5,502 nt of DNA, from assembly GCA_028698395.1 (NCBI GenBank), contig JAQVDG010000164.1, positions 1 through 5,502 of the forward strand, written 5' to 3'. The notes beneath the pieces are model-generated. The model made no database searches, was not told where the DNA came from, and worked only from the letters and a program-made list of their open reading frames with translations. A program made the translations under genes and the position numbers. This stretch comes from Weeksellaceae bacterium (lineage in GTDB: Bacteria; Bacteroidota; Bacteroidia; Flavobacteriales; Weeksellaceae). Numbering within the stretch: the stretch's first letter is position 1; each line of letters opens with the position of its first letter. Shown here in pieces: positions 1 through 5,303 of the stretch.

Positions 1-1
1 A

Positions 2-1018
2 AAATTAGAGGAAATCACACAATTTGTTGAAGAAAATGAAATTGATACCGTGATTTTTGACGATGAATTAACACCGTCTCAATTAAAAAATCTTGAAAAA
101 GTAGTCAATCGGAAAATCATTGACCGAACACAGTTAATCTTAGATATTTTTGCGCAACGAGCCCAAACTTCGTATGCCCGAACTCAGGTGGAATTAGCGC
201 AATATGAATATTTATTGCCTCGATTAACCCGAATGTGGACACATTTGGAGCGACAAAGAGGAGGAATCGGAATGAGAGGACCCGGAGAAACTGAAATTGA
301 AACCGACCGACGAATCATCCGGGACAGAATTACTTTATTAAAAGAAAAATTAAAAACCATCGATAAACAAATGGCAACACAGCGTACTAATCGAGGAGCT
401 ATGGTGCGAGTGGCTTTGGTGGGTTATACCAATGTGGGAAAATCGACTTTGATGAATGTTTTGAGTAAATCCGAAGTTTTTGCAGAAGATAAATTATTTG
501 CCACTTTGGATACCACAGTCCGAAAGGTGGTGATTGGAAATTTACCTTTTTTATTGACCGATACCGTGGGGTTTATCCGCAAACTTCCTACACAATTGGT
601 TGAATCGTTTAAATCGACTTTGGATGAAGTTCGCGAAGCTGATTTATTGATTCATGTGATTGATATTTCACATTTGAGTTTTGAAGACCATATTCATTCT
701 GTTAACCAAATTTTAAGTGAAATTAACAGCGATGAAAAGCCTACCGTATTGGTTTTTAATAAAATAGATGCCTTTTCTTATGTGAAAAAAGAAGAAGACG
801 ATTTGACCGAGAAAAAAAGAGAAAATATTTCATTGCAAGAATGGAAACGAACTTGGATGGCAAAAAATGAAAATCCGACTTTATTTATTTCGGCAACAAA
901 ACGAGAAAATTTAACTGATTTGCGCAAGCTGATTTATGAAGAAGTAAAGAAAATTCACATCACCCGCTTTCCGTACAATAATTTTCTTTTTGAATACTAC
1001 GATGAAGAAGAAGCTTAG
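2..1018 (+). CDS. hflX: GTPase HflX, 5' end cut off by the window
   Basis: HflX is a ribosome-associated GTPase of the Obg-HflX superfamily that splits or rescues stalled ribosomes, often under heat stress. The frame is open from base 2. The GTG at 50 is an internal valine codon, so roughly the first 70 residues lie upstream (estimated from the usual family length near 400). Numbering codons from base 2, the HflX-specific glycine-rich linker GGIGMRGPGETE starts at residue 87. The G domain follows: G1 GYTNVGKST at 141-149 (bases 422-448), G3 DTVG at 187-190 (560-571), G4 NKID at 253-256 (758-769) and G5 SAT at 297-299 (890-898). A charged, lysine/glutamate-rich insert sits between G4 and G5. 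The protein ends in an acidic tail and a TAG stop. All nucleotide-binding motifs look intact. It is the only conserved housekeeping gene here and anchors the locus; nothing downstream appears functionally tied to it. The family assignment is very secure. Confidence 0.97.
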   Translation, partial: KLEEITQFVEENEIDTVIFDDELTPSQLKNLEKVVNRKIIDRTQLILDIFAQRAQTSYARTQVELAQYEYLLPRLTRMWTHLERQRGGIGMRGPGETEIETDRRIIRDRITLLKEKLKTIDKQMATQRTNRGAMVRVALVGYTNVGKSTLMNVLSKSEVFAEDKLFATLDTTVRKVVIGNLPFLLTDTVGFIRKLPTQLVESFKSTLDEVREADLLIHVIDISHLSFEDHIHSVNQILSEINSDEKPTVLVFNKIDAFSYVKKEEDDLTEKKRENISLQEWKRTWMAKNENPTLFISATKRENLTDLRKLIYEEVKKIHITRFPYNNFLFEYYDEEEA

Positions 1019-1037
1019 TAAGAGTCTGGTTTACTAA
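1015..1037 (+). terminator. weak hairpin at the hflX stop codon, possible terminator
   Basis: TTAGTAA (1015-1021) overlaps the hflX stop and pairs perfectly with TTACTAA (1031-1037) across a 9-nt loop. The stem is AT-rich and no U-run follows, so it is a poor intrinsic terminator. It is listed only because no better one is visible downstream of hflX. Confidence 0.25.
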
Positions 1038-1038
1038 T

Positions 1039-1104
1039 AAAAGAACGAGGAATCAGGGACATATCTTGTAACCCACACGGATTGTAAATCTGCGTAATTG
1101 GAAG
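1039..1104 (+). repeat. fragment of dispersed REP-like repeat (copy A)
   Basis: Bases 1076-1101 match 2932-2957 at 24 of 26 positions; they differ only at GT versus AC in the centre of CACGGATTnnAAATCTG. The similarity continues upstream: AAAAGAA, AATCAG and ATATCTTGTA occur in the same order in both copies, but spacing is shorter here, so this copy looks internally deleted. The core is an imperfect palindrome (CGGATT and AATCTG around 3 nt). Such short palindromes are commonly scattered in Flavobacteria, in some cases beside REP-associated tyrosine transposases. No transposase is present here. Confidence 0.7.
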
Positions 1105-1125
1105 ATTACGCAAATAATTAATTAT
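1091..1125. repeat. hairpin plus adjacent 12-bp palindrome
   Basis: TGCGTAAT (1091-1098) pairs perfectly with ATTACGCA (1105-1112) across a 6-nt loop. It is followed at once by the perfect palindrome ATAATTAATTAT (1114-1125). The first arm belongs to the shared REP-like repeat. The second arm is absent from the copy at 2950, so this hairpin is specific to this junction. No function is evident. Confidence 0.45.
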
Positions 1126-1159
1126 CATAACATTAACCTCACTTGATTGGATTTGAATT

Positions 1160-1198
1160 AATTTTGATATTAGGAAAACATGCCTATATTTGTGTGTT
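1160..1198 (+). promoter_or_regulatory. Bacteroidetes-type promoter block, copy 1
   Basis: TTTG at 1163-1166 is followed after 18 nt by TATATTTG at 1185-1192, matching the Bacteroidetes housekeeping promoter (TTG, about 17-23 nt, TAnnTTTG). The whole 39-base block is repeated at 3157-3195 with two mismatches (1184 and 1195). It would start transcription near 1200, giving a leader of about 185 nt for the ATPase gene at 1385. Promoter activity is inferred from the consensus match. The duplication is seen directly. Confidence 0.65.
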
Positions 1199-1320
1199 AT
1201 CACTCACCCACTTAAAACTGTAATATTCCATTTTTCTTGCTTGACATTGTAAACGAATTCTTCTTATTGGCTAAAATATTTTTGTTAATTGGATTGACGA
1301 TTTATGAAAAAAAATCGCAT

Positions 1321-1359
1321 CTTTGTCAAAACTATTAAAAATAAAAAGTTTTGATAAAG
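1321..1359. promoter_or_regulatory. 13-bp inverted repeat just upstream of the ATPase gene
   Basis: CTTTGTCAAAACT (1321-1333) faces AGTTTTGATAAAG (1347-1359) across an A/T-only 13-nt loop. Twelve of 13 positions are Watson-Crick pairs and the other is G-T. It ends 25 nt before the ATG at 1385. It is not followed by a T-run, so it does not look like a terminator. As DNA it could be an operator for a dimeric repressor; as RNA it could be a leader hairpin affecting translation. The sequence cannot separate these. Confidence 0.5.
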
Positions 1360-1384
1360 TTGACGTTAACAAATTAATAATCTG

Positions 1385-2614
1385 ATGAATATGCAAAATT
1401 TAATTAATCGAGAAAATTACATAGGGCAATTAGAAAAATTGAAAGATAAACATATTATCAAAGTTGTTACAGGATTAAGACGTTCTGGGAAATCCACTTT
1501 ATTTAAAATTTTTTCTAGAAAAATTATTGAATCTGGAGTATCTGCAAATAGAGTTCAGCAATACAATTTTGAAAAGCCTATTTTTCCAGAAGAATATACT
1601 TGGCGTGATATTTACAAAGATATTTTAGCAAAAACGGACAAGGAGAATATGAATTATATCTTTCTTGACGAACCACAACAAATTACAGAATTTGAACGAC
1701 TTATAGATGCTCTTTATGTTGAGCAATTTATTGACTTATATGTAACAGGATCAAATGCTTATTTTTTGTCCGGAGATCTTGCCACTTTACTTTCGGGGCG
1801 TTATATAACCATTCATATTTTACCATTTTCATTTTCTGAATTTTCTGAAAGCCAGAAAGATACTAAACTAAATAAATATGAATTATTCAATAACTATCTT
1901 TATGAAACTTCATTACCACAAGGCGTCTTATTGCGAGACCAAGGTGCTGACATTCAGTATAAATATATTCAAGATGTTTACAATACCATTGTAGAAAAAG
2001 ACATTAGGCAACGTTACAACATTCAAAACTTCAGAAGTTTCGATAATCTTTCAAAGTTCCTCATGAATACGATTGGAAGCGCAGTATCACCAAGTAGTAT
2101 TTCAAAAGCAATGAAGCAAGACAGCCAAAATATTCACCACAATACCGTAGAAAAGTACATTGAATATTTAGCAAATTCTTTCGTTTTTTATCAAGTAAAT
2201 CGCTTTGATATTAAGGGTAAACAGCAACTTGCAACACAAGAAAAATATTATTTGGTGGATATTGGATTTCGCAATTTAAAATTGGGTAAATTTCAGCACC
2301 AAGATGTGGGACATATTCTAGAAAACATTGTGTATTTAGAATTAAATAGACGAGGATATCAGATTTGGATTGGTAAAATCAGAGAATATGAAGTTGATTT
2401 TATTGTGAAAAATGCCCAAAACAAGTTTGAATACTATCAAGTAACTTGGTCAATGTCTGACCCAAAAACGGCAGAACGAGAAATTCGACCATTAAAAGTA
2501 ATTGACGATAATTATCCAAAATACATCATCTCGACCGACCTAATAAGTTCTGAAATTGAAGGTATTGAACACATAAACATTGTTGATTGGTTATTAGGCG
2601 AAGAAGAAATTTGA
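1385..2614 (+). CDS. AAA_14/DUF4143-family ATPase
   Basis: A 409-residue protein of the ATP-binding AAA_14 plus DUF4143 family, a common accessory gene in Bacteroidota whose cellular role is unsettled. The N-terminal ATPase domain has a Walker A motif GLRRSGKST at residues 30-38 (bases 1472-1498), Walker B YIFLDE at 91-96, and a sensor-like VTGSNA at 120-125. The middle (about 195-290) is predicted helical and may be a winged-helix region. The C-terminal DUF4143 part contains LENIVYLEL (312-320), EYEVDFIV (334-341) and YYQVTWS (350-356). This arrangement recalls a PD-(D/E)xK nuclease fold, but the usual E-x-K is replaced by Y-Q-V, so nuclease activity is doubtful. Length is typical and the frame is intact. 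The start could also be Met3 (1391), since neither ATG has a clear ribosome-binding site. It stands alone between repeat-filled junctions. Family call secure; function unknown. Confidence 0.9.
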   Translation: MNMQNLINRENYIGQLEKLKDKHIIKVVTGLRRSGKSTLFKIFSRKIIESGVSANRVQQYNFEKPIFPEEYTWRDIYKDILAKTDKENMNYIFLDEPQQITEFERLIDALYVEQFIDLYVTGSNAYFLSGDLATLLSGRYITIHILPFSFSEFSESQKDTKLNKYELFNNYLYETSLPQGVLLRDQGADIQYKYIQDVYNTIVEKDIRQRYNIQNFRSFDNLSKFLMNTIGSAVSPSSISKAMKQDSQNIHHNTVEKYIEYLANSFVFYQVNRFDIKGKQQLATQEKYYLVDIGFRNLKLGKFQHQDVGHILENIVYLELNRRGYQIWIGKIREYEVDFIVKNAQNKFEYYQVTWSMSDPKTAEREIRPLKVIDDNYPKYIISTDLISSEIEGIEHINIVDWLLGEEEI

Positions 2615-2629
2615 TGCGTTGAAAAAGGG

Positions 2630-2766
2630 CGAAGCGATAACAGACGGTTTAAACGCAAGACGGGTTAATCGCTTCGATTGAACATTTTTGTAAAGAAAAA
2701 GTATTATTTTCGTATCAATATTTGTCGGTAAAATCCGCCCTGTATCAAGCCACCAAAACGCTAGCA
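2630..2766 (+). repeat. attC-like folded repeat, copy 1 (degenerate)
   Basis: This stretch starts 15 nt after the ATPase stop and is homologous to 5019-5160. The central block 2671-2694 matches 5059-5083 at 23 of 25 positions, with one gap. The right half keeps CCGCC (2735-2739), CAAGC (2746-2750) and AAACG (2756-2760) in the same order and with nearly the same spacing as copy 2. The left half keeps AACAG and a GGTTT/CGCAAG/GGG pattern. The long outer stem of copy 2 is largely lost here. Instead the left part forms its own perfect stem, CGAAGCGAT (2630-2638) with ATCGCTTCG (2668-2676), which could act as a transcription barrier after the ATPase. Confidence 0.65.
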
Positions 2767-2792
2767 AAAATCCTATTCTAGCAGAATCCGAT
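2761..2792 (+). repeat. two tandem imperfect 15-16-bp repeats
   Basis: CTAGCAAAAATCCTAT (2761-2776) is followed one base later by CTAGCAGAATCCGAT (2778-2792). They are the same apart from one gap and two substitutions. They sit exactly between the right end of attC-like copy 1 and the left inverted end of the REP-like element. Confidence 0.5.
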
Positions 2793-2957
2793 AGCGCGGA
2801 TTTGCAATCCGTACCTGTAATAAGCACGACAAAGCATTCAGAAATTGCCTTGACTTTTTGCTTCTTTTGTGTCAAGACAAAAGAATGAAAAATCAGAAGG
2901 CAAGATTCAGAAGGCATATATCTTGTATATGCACGGATTACAAATCTGCGTAATTGG
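2788..2957. mobile_element. REP/MITE-like non-coding element with 26-bp inverted ends
   Basis: The left end 2788-2813 is the reverse complement of the right end 2932-2957 at about 20 of 26 positions. Each end is itself a small palindrome (CGGATT...AATCCG type). The interior carries a long imperfect hairpin: arm 2846-2870 with arm 2877-2902, 9 perfect pairs next to a 6-nt loop. A second perfect 7-bp hairpin follows, GCATATA (2914-2920) with TATATGC (2926-2932). No coding capacity is credible. The structure fits a REPIN- or MITE-like element moved in trans by a tyrosine (Y1) transposase encoded elsewhere. Target-site duplications were not identified. Confidence 0.55.
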
Positions 2958-3014
2958 AGTTCAGCGGGTTTAAATGAAAAATTTATCTTTTTTAAAAACC
3001 CCACCCATAATTTA

Positions 3015-3093
3015 GCGCATAAATAATAGTTCAAATGTAATTATTTTTTTATAACTATTTATAATACGTTATGCGCATTTTAAATAGTTATAA
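3015..3093 (+). repeat. nested, mutually exclusive inverted repeats
   Basis: GCGCATAA (3015-3022) pairs perfectly with TTATGCGC (3069-3076). Inside it AATAGTT (3025-3031) pairs with AACTATT (3053-3059), giving a two-box fold with a longer 3' side. The same AACTATT is also the core of a stronger 13-bp perfect stem, 3049-3061 with 3081-3093. The two folds cannot coexist. The element lies upstream of promoter block copy 2, so it is probably a recombination remnant or a terminator for upstream transcription rather than part of the lectin leader. Confidence 0.5.
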
Positions 3094-3124
3094 TTAAAAT
3101 TTATTATAATCAGGTGTGAATCAG

Positions 3125-3142
3125 TCAAATAACGTTGTTTGA
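3125..3142. promoter_or_regulatory. 18-bp near-palindrome, possible operator
   Basis: TCAAATAACGTTGTTTGA is symmetric around AACGTT, with only one mismatched pair of positions (3130 and 3137). It ends 17 nt before the -33 element of promoter block copy 2. No equivalent precedes copy 1. A regulator site is possible but unproven. Confidence 0.3.
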
Positions 3143-3156
3143 ATGCTTTTTAAATA

Positions 3157-3195
3157 AATTTTGATATTAGGAAAACATGCGTATATTTGTGAGTT
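3157..3195 (+). promoter_or_regulatory. Bacteroidetes-type promoter block, copy 2
   Basis: TTTG at 3160-3163 and TATATTTG at 3182-3189 are separated by 18 nt, matching the Bacteroidetes promoter consensus. The 39-base block is 37/39 identical to 1160-1198. Predicted initiation near 3197 gives a leader of about 165 nt for the secreted lectin-like gene at 3365. The bases that follow, GTTGGTTGTAATTT (3193-3206), match the right edge of attC-like copy 2 (5149-5162) at 12 of 14 positions. Confidence 0.7.
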
Positions 3196-3364
3196 GGTTG
3201 TAATTTAATTCAACGGTAAATCATTCAATAAAACTTTGATTTATATTGAAGAAAAGAAAGTTGAAGTTTGACAACAAACAAAATAAAATTATAATCAGCG
3301 GTCGGAAATGCTGAAACAGCGACCTAAAATTTCTGAAAGTAAGTGAAATATAAAAATTTAGTTT
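3196..3364 (+). other. untranslated leader of the secreted lectin-like gene
   Basis: No ORF, tRNA or recognised riboswitch is seen here. The only clear structure is a small hairpin, GGTCG (3300-3304) with CGACC (3320-3324), containing competing CAGC/GCTG pairings. The final 40 nt are AU-rich and unstructured, with no strong Shine-Dalgarno sequence, as is usual for Bacteroidota start sites. Confidence 0.4.
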
Positions 3365-4144
3365 ATGAAAAGGATTTTATTAATCTTAACATGTATTTTA
3401 AGTGTACAACTTTACTCTCAAAGTAAAATTATGGTTATTAATGGGAATGCAGACTGGACAGATACAGGATTAGATTTTCACGCTGGAAAGCCTGGATTTG
3501 TTTTTGCTTCTGGTTATGTTATTAGAAATCAAAACTCATCGTCTTTTGATAATTATGCAACACCAGCAGGAAGAGCCTATGCTTCTTGGCCTGCTAATTC
3601 TTTCCCATGTCAAACTTGTAATGCAACAAGTTTGATAGGGAAAGTTGGCATAAATGGAAGACCGTTTCTAGTTGGGGAGAGAGCTTACATCAACCAAACA
3701 GGTAGATTGTACCTAAGAGTCAATGACGACCCTTTATGGGACAACAAAGGAGCCTTTGTAGCCGTTATGTATCCTCATGTTGAACAAATAGCTTCTAGAA
3801 CTTCTAATTCTTTCATCGAAGAAATTATCGAAGAATTCGGAGCAGATGGCAACATTTTAACTATTGAGCAACTCGCTGAATTAGAAGAAGAGACAATTTA
3901 TAGTATTAGCCCAAATCCAGCTAAAAACAAAGTAGAAATTACATTTAAAAATAGAAATAATGAATCAAGTATTGGAGTCATTAGAGTTTATGATTTAAAT
4001 GGCAAAGAAATAATATCAAAAACTTATGAAAATTCTGATGGCGATAAGATTAATTTCGATATTTCTAAATTAAAAAAAGGAATCTATTTAATTAGCATCG
4101 AAATCAATGGAGAAGCCAAAAACAGTAAGCTAATTGTTAACTAA
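3365..4144 (+). CDS. secreted LecA/PA-IL-like domain protein with T9SS type A sorting domain
   Basis: A 259-residue exported protein. Residues 1-18 or so form a Sec signal peptide: Lys-Arg, a hydrophobic run LLILTCILSV, and probable cleavage near QLYS/QS. Residues about 22-137 resemble the PA-IL (LecA) galactose-binding fold: VINGNADWTDTG at the start, a CxxC pair (Cys82, Cys85), LIGKVG (90-95), FLVGE, and LYLRVNDDPLWDNKGAF (115-131). In LecA the equivalent loop supplies calcium and galactose ligands. Here Asp121 and Asp126-Asn127 align with them, but the loop is about two residues shorter, so sugar specificity is uncertain. An acidic linker (139-178) leads to a T9SS C-terminal domain (179-259) with SPNPAKNKV, VYDLNGKEI, LKKGIYLISI and a terminal KLIVN. 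The protein is therefore expected on the cell surface or released through the type IX system. It follows promoter block copy 2. Sorting domain near certain; lectin activity inferred. Confidence 0.85.
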   Translation: MKRILLILTCILSVQLYSQSKIMVINGNADWTDTGLDFHAGKPGFVFASGYVIRNQNSSSFDNYATPAGRAYASWPANSFPCQTCNATSLIGKVGINGRPFLVGERAYINQTGRLYLRVNDDPLWDNKGAFVAVMYPHVEQIASRTSNSFIEEIIEEFGADGNILTIEQLAELEEETIYSISPNPAKNKVEITFKNRNNESSIGVIRVYDLNGKEIISKTYENSDGDKINFDISKLKKGIYLISIEINGEAKNSKLIVN

Positions 4145-4153
4145 ATTAATATT

Positions 4154-4186
4154 TACAGCTACTTAATTTATTTTTAGGTAGCTGTA
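4154..4186 (+). terminator. hairpin between lectin-like and methyltransferase genes
   Basis: TACAGCTAC (4154-4162) pairs perfectly with GTAGCTGTA (4178-4186) over a 15-nt AU-rich loop, then runs into the U-rich tail TTTAATTTCAATTTT (4187-4201). The tail abuts the next ATG at 4202. It looks like an intrinsic terminator, at least partial, so the methyltransferase would be read by leakage or from a promoter inside the preceding gene. No TAnnTTTG element is visible in the 57-nt gap. Confidence 0.65.
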
Positions 4187-4201
4187 TTTAATTTCAATTT
4201 T

Positions 4202-5017
4202 ATGAATTTCAAAAAAAAATACTATAAATTAAATCATATTTTTCTTTCAATTCTAAACGAAAGAAAAACTTTGGATTTTTTAAACCAAACAGATGAAACA
4301 GCCAAAATTATTGGCGAAATTTATTATAAGTTAAAAAATAAAATTTACACAAAAGAAGAAATTAACACATTCGCTCTTTTAGAAAATCATAGAGTTGAAC
4401 TATTAAAATCTGACCAAATAATAGATTATTCTTCTTTTAATTTAAACAACCGAAAAGTAGATGAGATTTGCAAAAGTGCCTCATCTAAGAAAGTTTGGTG
4501 TGAATTTTATAACTTACTTACAAAAAAAACAAACTCAAAGAATGTTTTAGAAATTGGCACTAATTTGGGAATTTCGGGACAATACTTCTTAGAAGGTATT
4601 ACTTGTAATTATTTAGATTCATTTTTTTTAACTTTTGAAGGACTGCCTGATTTATGTAAAATATCCGAAAAGAGATTCCTCGAGATTTCAAATCGTAAGA
4701 ATTTTTCAATAATCCAAGGTTTTTTTGATAACACTCTTAAACTAACAGATACTTTTAATCGCAAATTTGATATTATATTTATAGATGGTAATCATAAGTA
4801 CAAGCCCACATTAGATTATTTTAATTTCTTAAAAAATTATCAATCAAATAATTCAATCTTTATTTTCGATGACATATATTGGAATGAAGAAATGATTAAA
4901 GCATGGAAGGAAATAAAAAAATTAAATAATGGCATAACAATTGACTTTTTTTCAGTAGGCTTTTACCTGCCGAACACTAAAAAAAATAAAGACTTAAAAC
5001 TTTTCCTCGCTCTATAA
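4202..5017 (+). CDS. class I SAM-dependent methyltransferase
   Basis: A 271-residue cytoplasmic protein with a Rossmann-type methyltransferase domain of the Methyltransf_24 type. Motif I VLEIGTNLG is at residues 115-123 (from base 4544). The acidic residue expected to bind the SAM ribose is Glu146 in FEGLPD. FDIIFIDGNHKY (189-200) and IFIFDDIYW (219-227) complete the core. Residues 1-110 are helical and probably a cap. The substrate cannot be told. Relatives in Bacteroidota are free-standing enzymes of unknown target, and no O-antigen or natural-product genes are alongside to suggest one. The C-terminus (GFYLPNTKKNKDLKLFLAL) looks shorter and more divergent than I expect for the family. The gene is visibly more AT-rich than hflX and contains A9 (4211-4219, codons 4-6) and T8 (4622-4629) runs. 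It starts right after a terminator-like hairpin and its stop touches attC-like copy 2. Family secure; role unknown. Confidence 0.88.
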   Translation: MNFKKKYYKLNHIFLSILNERKTLDFLNQTDETAKIIGEIYYKLKNKIYTKEEINTFALLENHRVELLKSDQIIDYSSFNLNNRKVDEICKSASSKKVWCEFYNLLTKKTNSKNVLEIGTNLGISGQYFLEGITCNYLDSFFLTFEGLPDLCKISEKRFLEISNRKNFSIIQGFFDNTLKLTDTFNRKFDIIFIDGNHKYKPTLDYFNFLKNYQSNNSIFIFDDIYWNEEMIKAWKEIKKLNNGITIDFFSVGFYLPNTKKNKDLKLFLAL

Positions 5018-5018
5018 A

Positions 5019-5160
5019 CTACAACCAACAGCTCGTTTGGCAAAAGCGGCAGGAAACGGCTTCGATTGAAACATTTTCGTAAATTTGAAGTTTCGTCTTC
5101 AGTTGAAGTTCAGTGCTAAAAGTGCCGCCTTCGCCAAGCGAGTCAAACGTTGGCGGTAAT
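5019..5160 (+). repeat. attC-like folded repeat, copy 2
   Basis: A roughly 140-bp imperfect inverted repeat beginning 2 nt after the methyltransferase stop. Outer box CCAAC (5025-5029) pairs with GTTGG (5149-5153). Inner box 5034-5051 pairs with 5123-5140 (15 of 18 Watson-Crick, one G-T). Spacers are unequal, 4 nt on the left and 8 nt on the right. The interior 5052-5122 is less ordered, with short GAAG/CTTC stems. Two complementary boxes, an asymmetric spacer and a variable centre are the architecture of integron attC sites. However, GTTGGCG differs from the canonical GTTRRRY and AACCAAC differs from RYYYAAC, so this is attC-like rather than a proven attC. It is homologous to 2630-2766. Confidence 0.7.
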
Positions 5161-5303
5161 TTTACCAAACAGAATGTTGAACATAAAAAAGTATAATCCG
5201 ATGAAGCTATAAGTAACTGTCCAAAATAAACAACGTAAAACTTTTTCATTGCTTTCAAAAAGTAGTGCGAACTTCTATTATCAACTTTTAAAAATTAGAA
5301 AAA
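5161..5303 (+). other. leader region of the Lnu-like gene
   Basis: AT-rich, non-coding DNA between the folded repeat and the nucleotidyltransferase start. No TTG/TAnnTTTG promoter pair at correct spacing is visible. A small hairpin, ACTTTTT (5240-5246) with AAAAAGT (5257-5263), lies 40 nt before the start. Expression may depend on an upstream promoter. Confidence 0.35.

Noticed and set aside
50..1018. GTG at 50 as the start of hflX
   Set aside because: The frame stays open to the window edge, and the upstream codons (KLEEITQFVEENEIDT) continue the HflX N-terminal domain.
1076..1101. tRNA-Tyr-like anticodon loop (GATTGTAAATC)
   Set aside because: There is no T-arm GGTTCGAATCC, acceptor stem or CCA nearby, and the same motif recurs at 2932 and inverted at 2788 as a dispersed repeat.
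1015..1203. Minus-strand 62-codon ORF
   Set aside because: It is composed of the REP-like fragment and the promoter block read backwards, with no recognisable protein features.
1241..1284. Second promoter before the ATPase (TTGACA at 1241 and TATTTTTG at 1277)
   Set aside because: The TAnnTTTG match has no TTG at 17-23 nt; the nearest is 27 nt away, and no good sigma70-type -10 follows TTGACA.
2761..2792. CRISPR repeats
   Set aside because: There are only two imperfect adjacent units with no spacer between them and no cas genes.
2594..3034. Minus-strand 146-codon ORF
   Set aside because: It lies across the folded repeat and the REP-like element, and its peptide (e.g. TDCKSALSDSARI) is the kind of spurious translation produced by Bacteroidota palindromic repeats. 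It has no domain and overlaps the end of the ATPase.
5019..5160. Calling this a canonical class 1 integron attC site
   Set aside because: The outer boxes deviate from RYYYAAC and GTTRRRY, and no integrase or attI is present in the window. Only attC-like is defensible.
5019..5258. Minus-strand 79-codon ORF
   Set aside because: It is a translation of the folded repeat, cysteine/serine-rich and without domain similarity; the DNA structure explains the sequence better.
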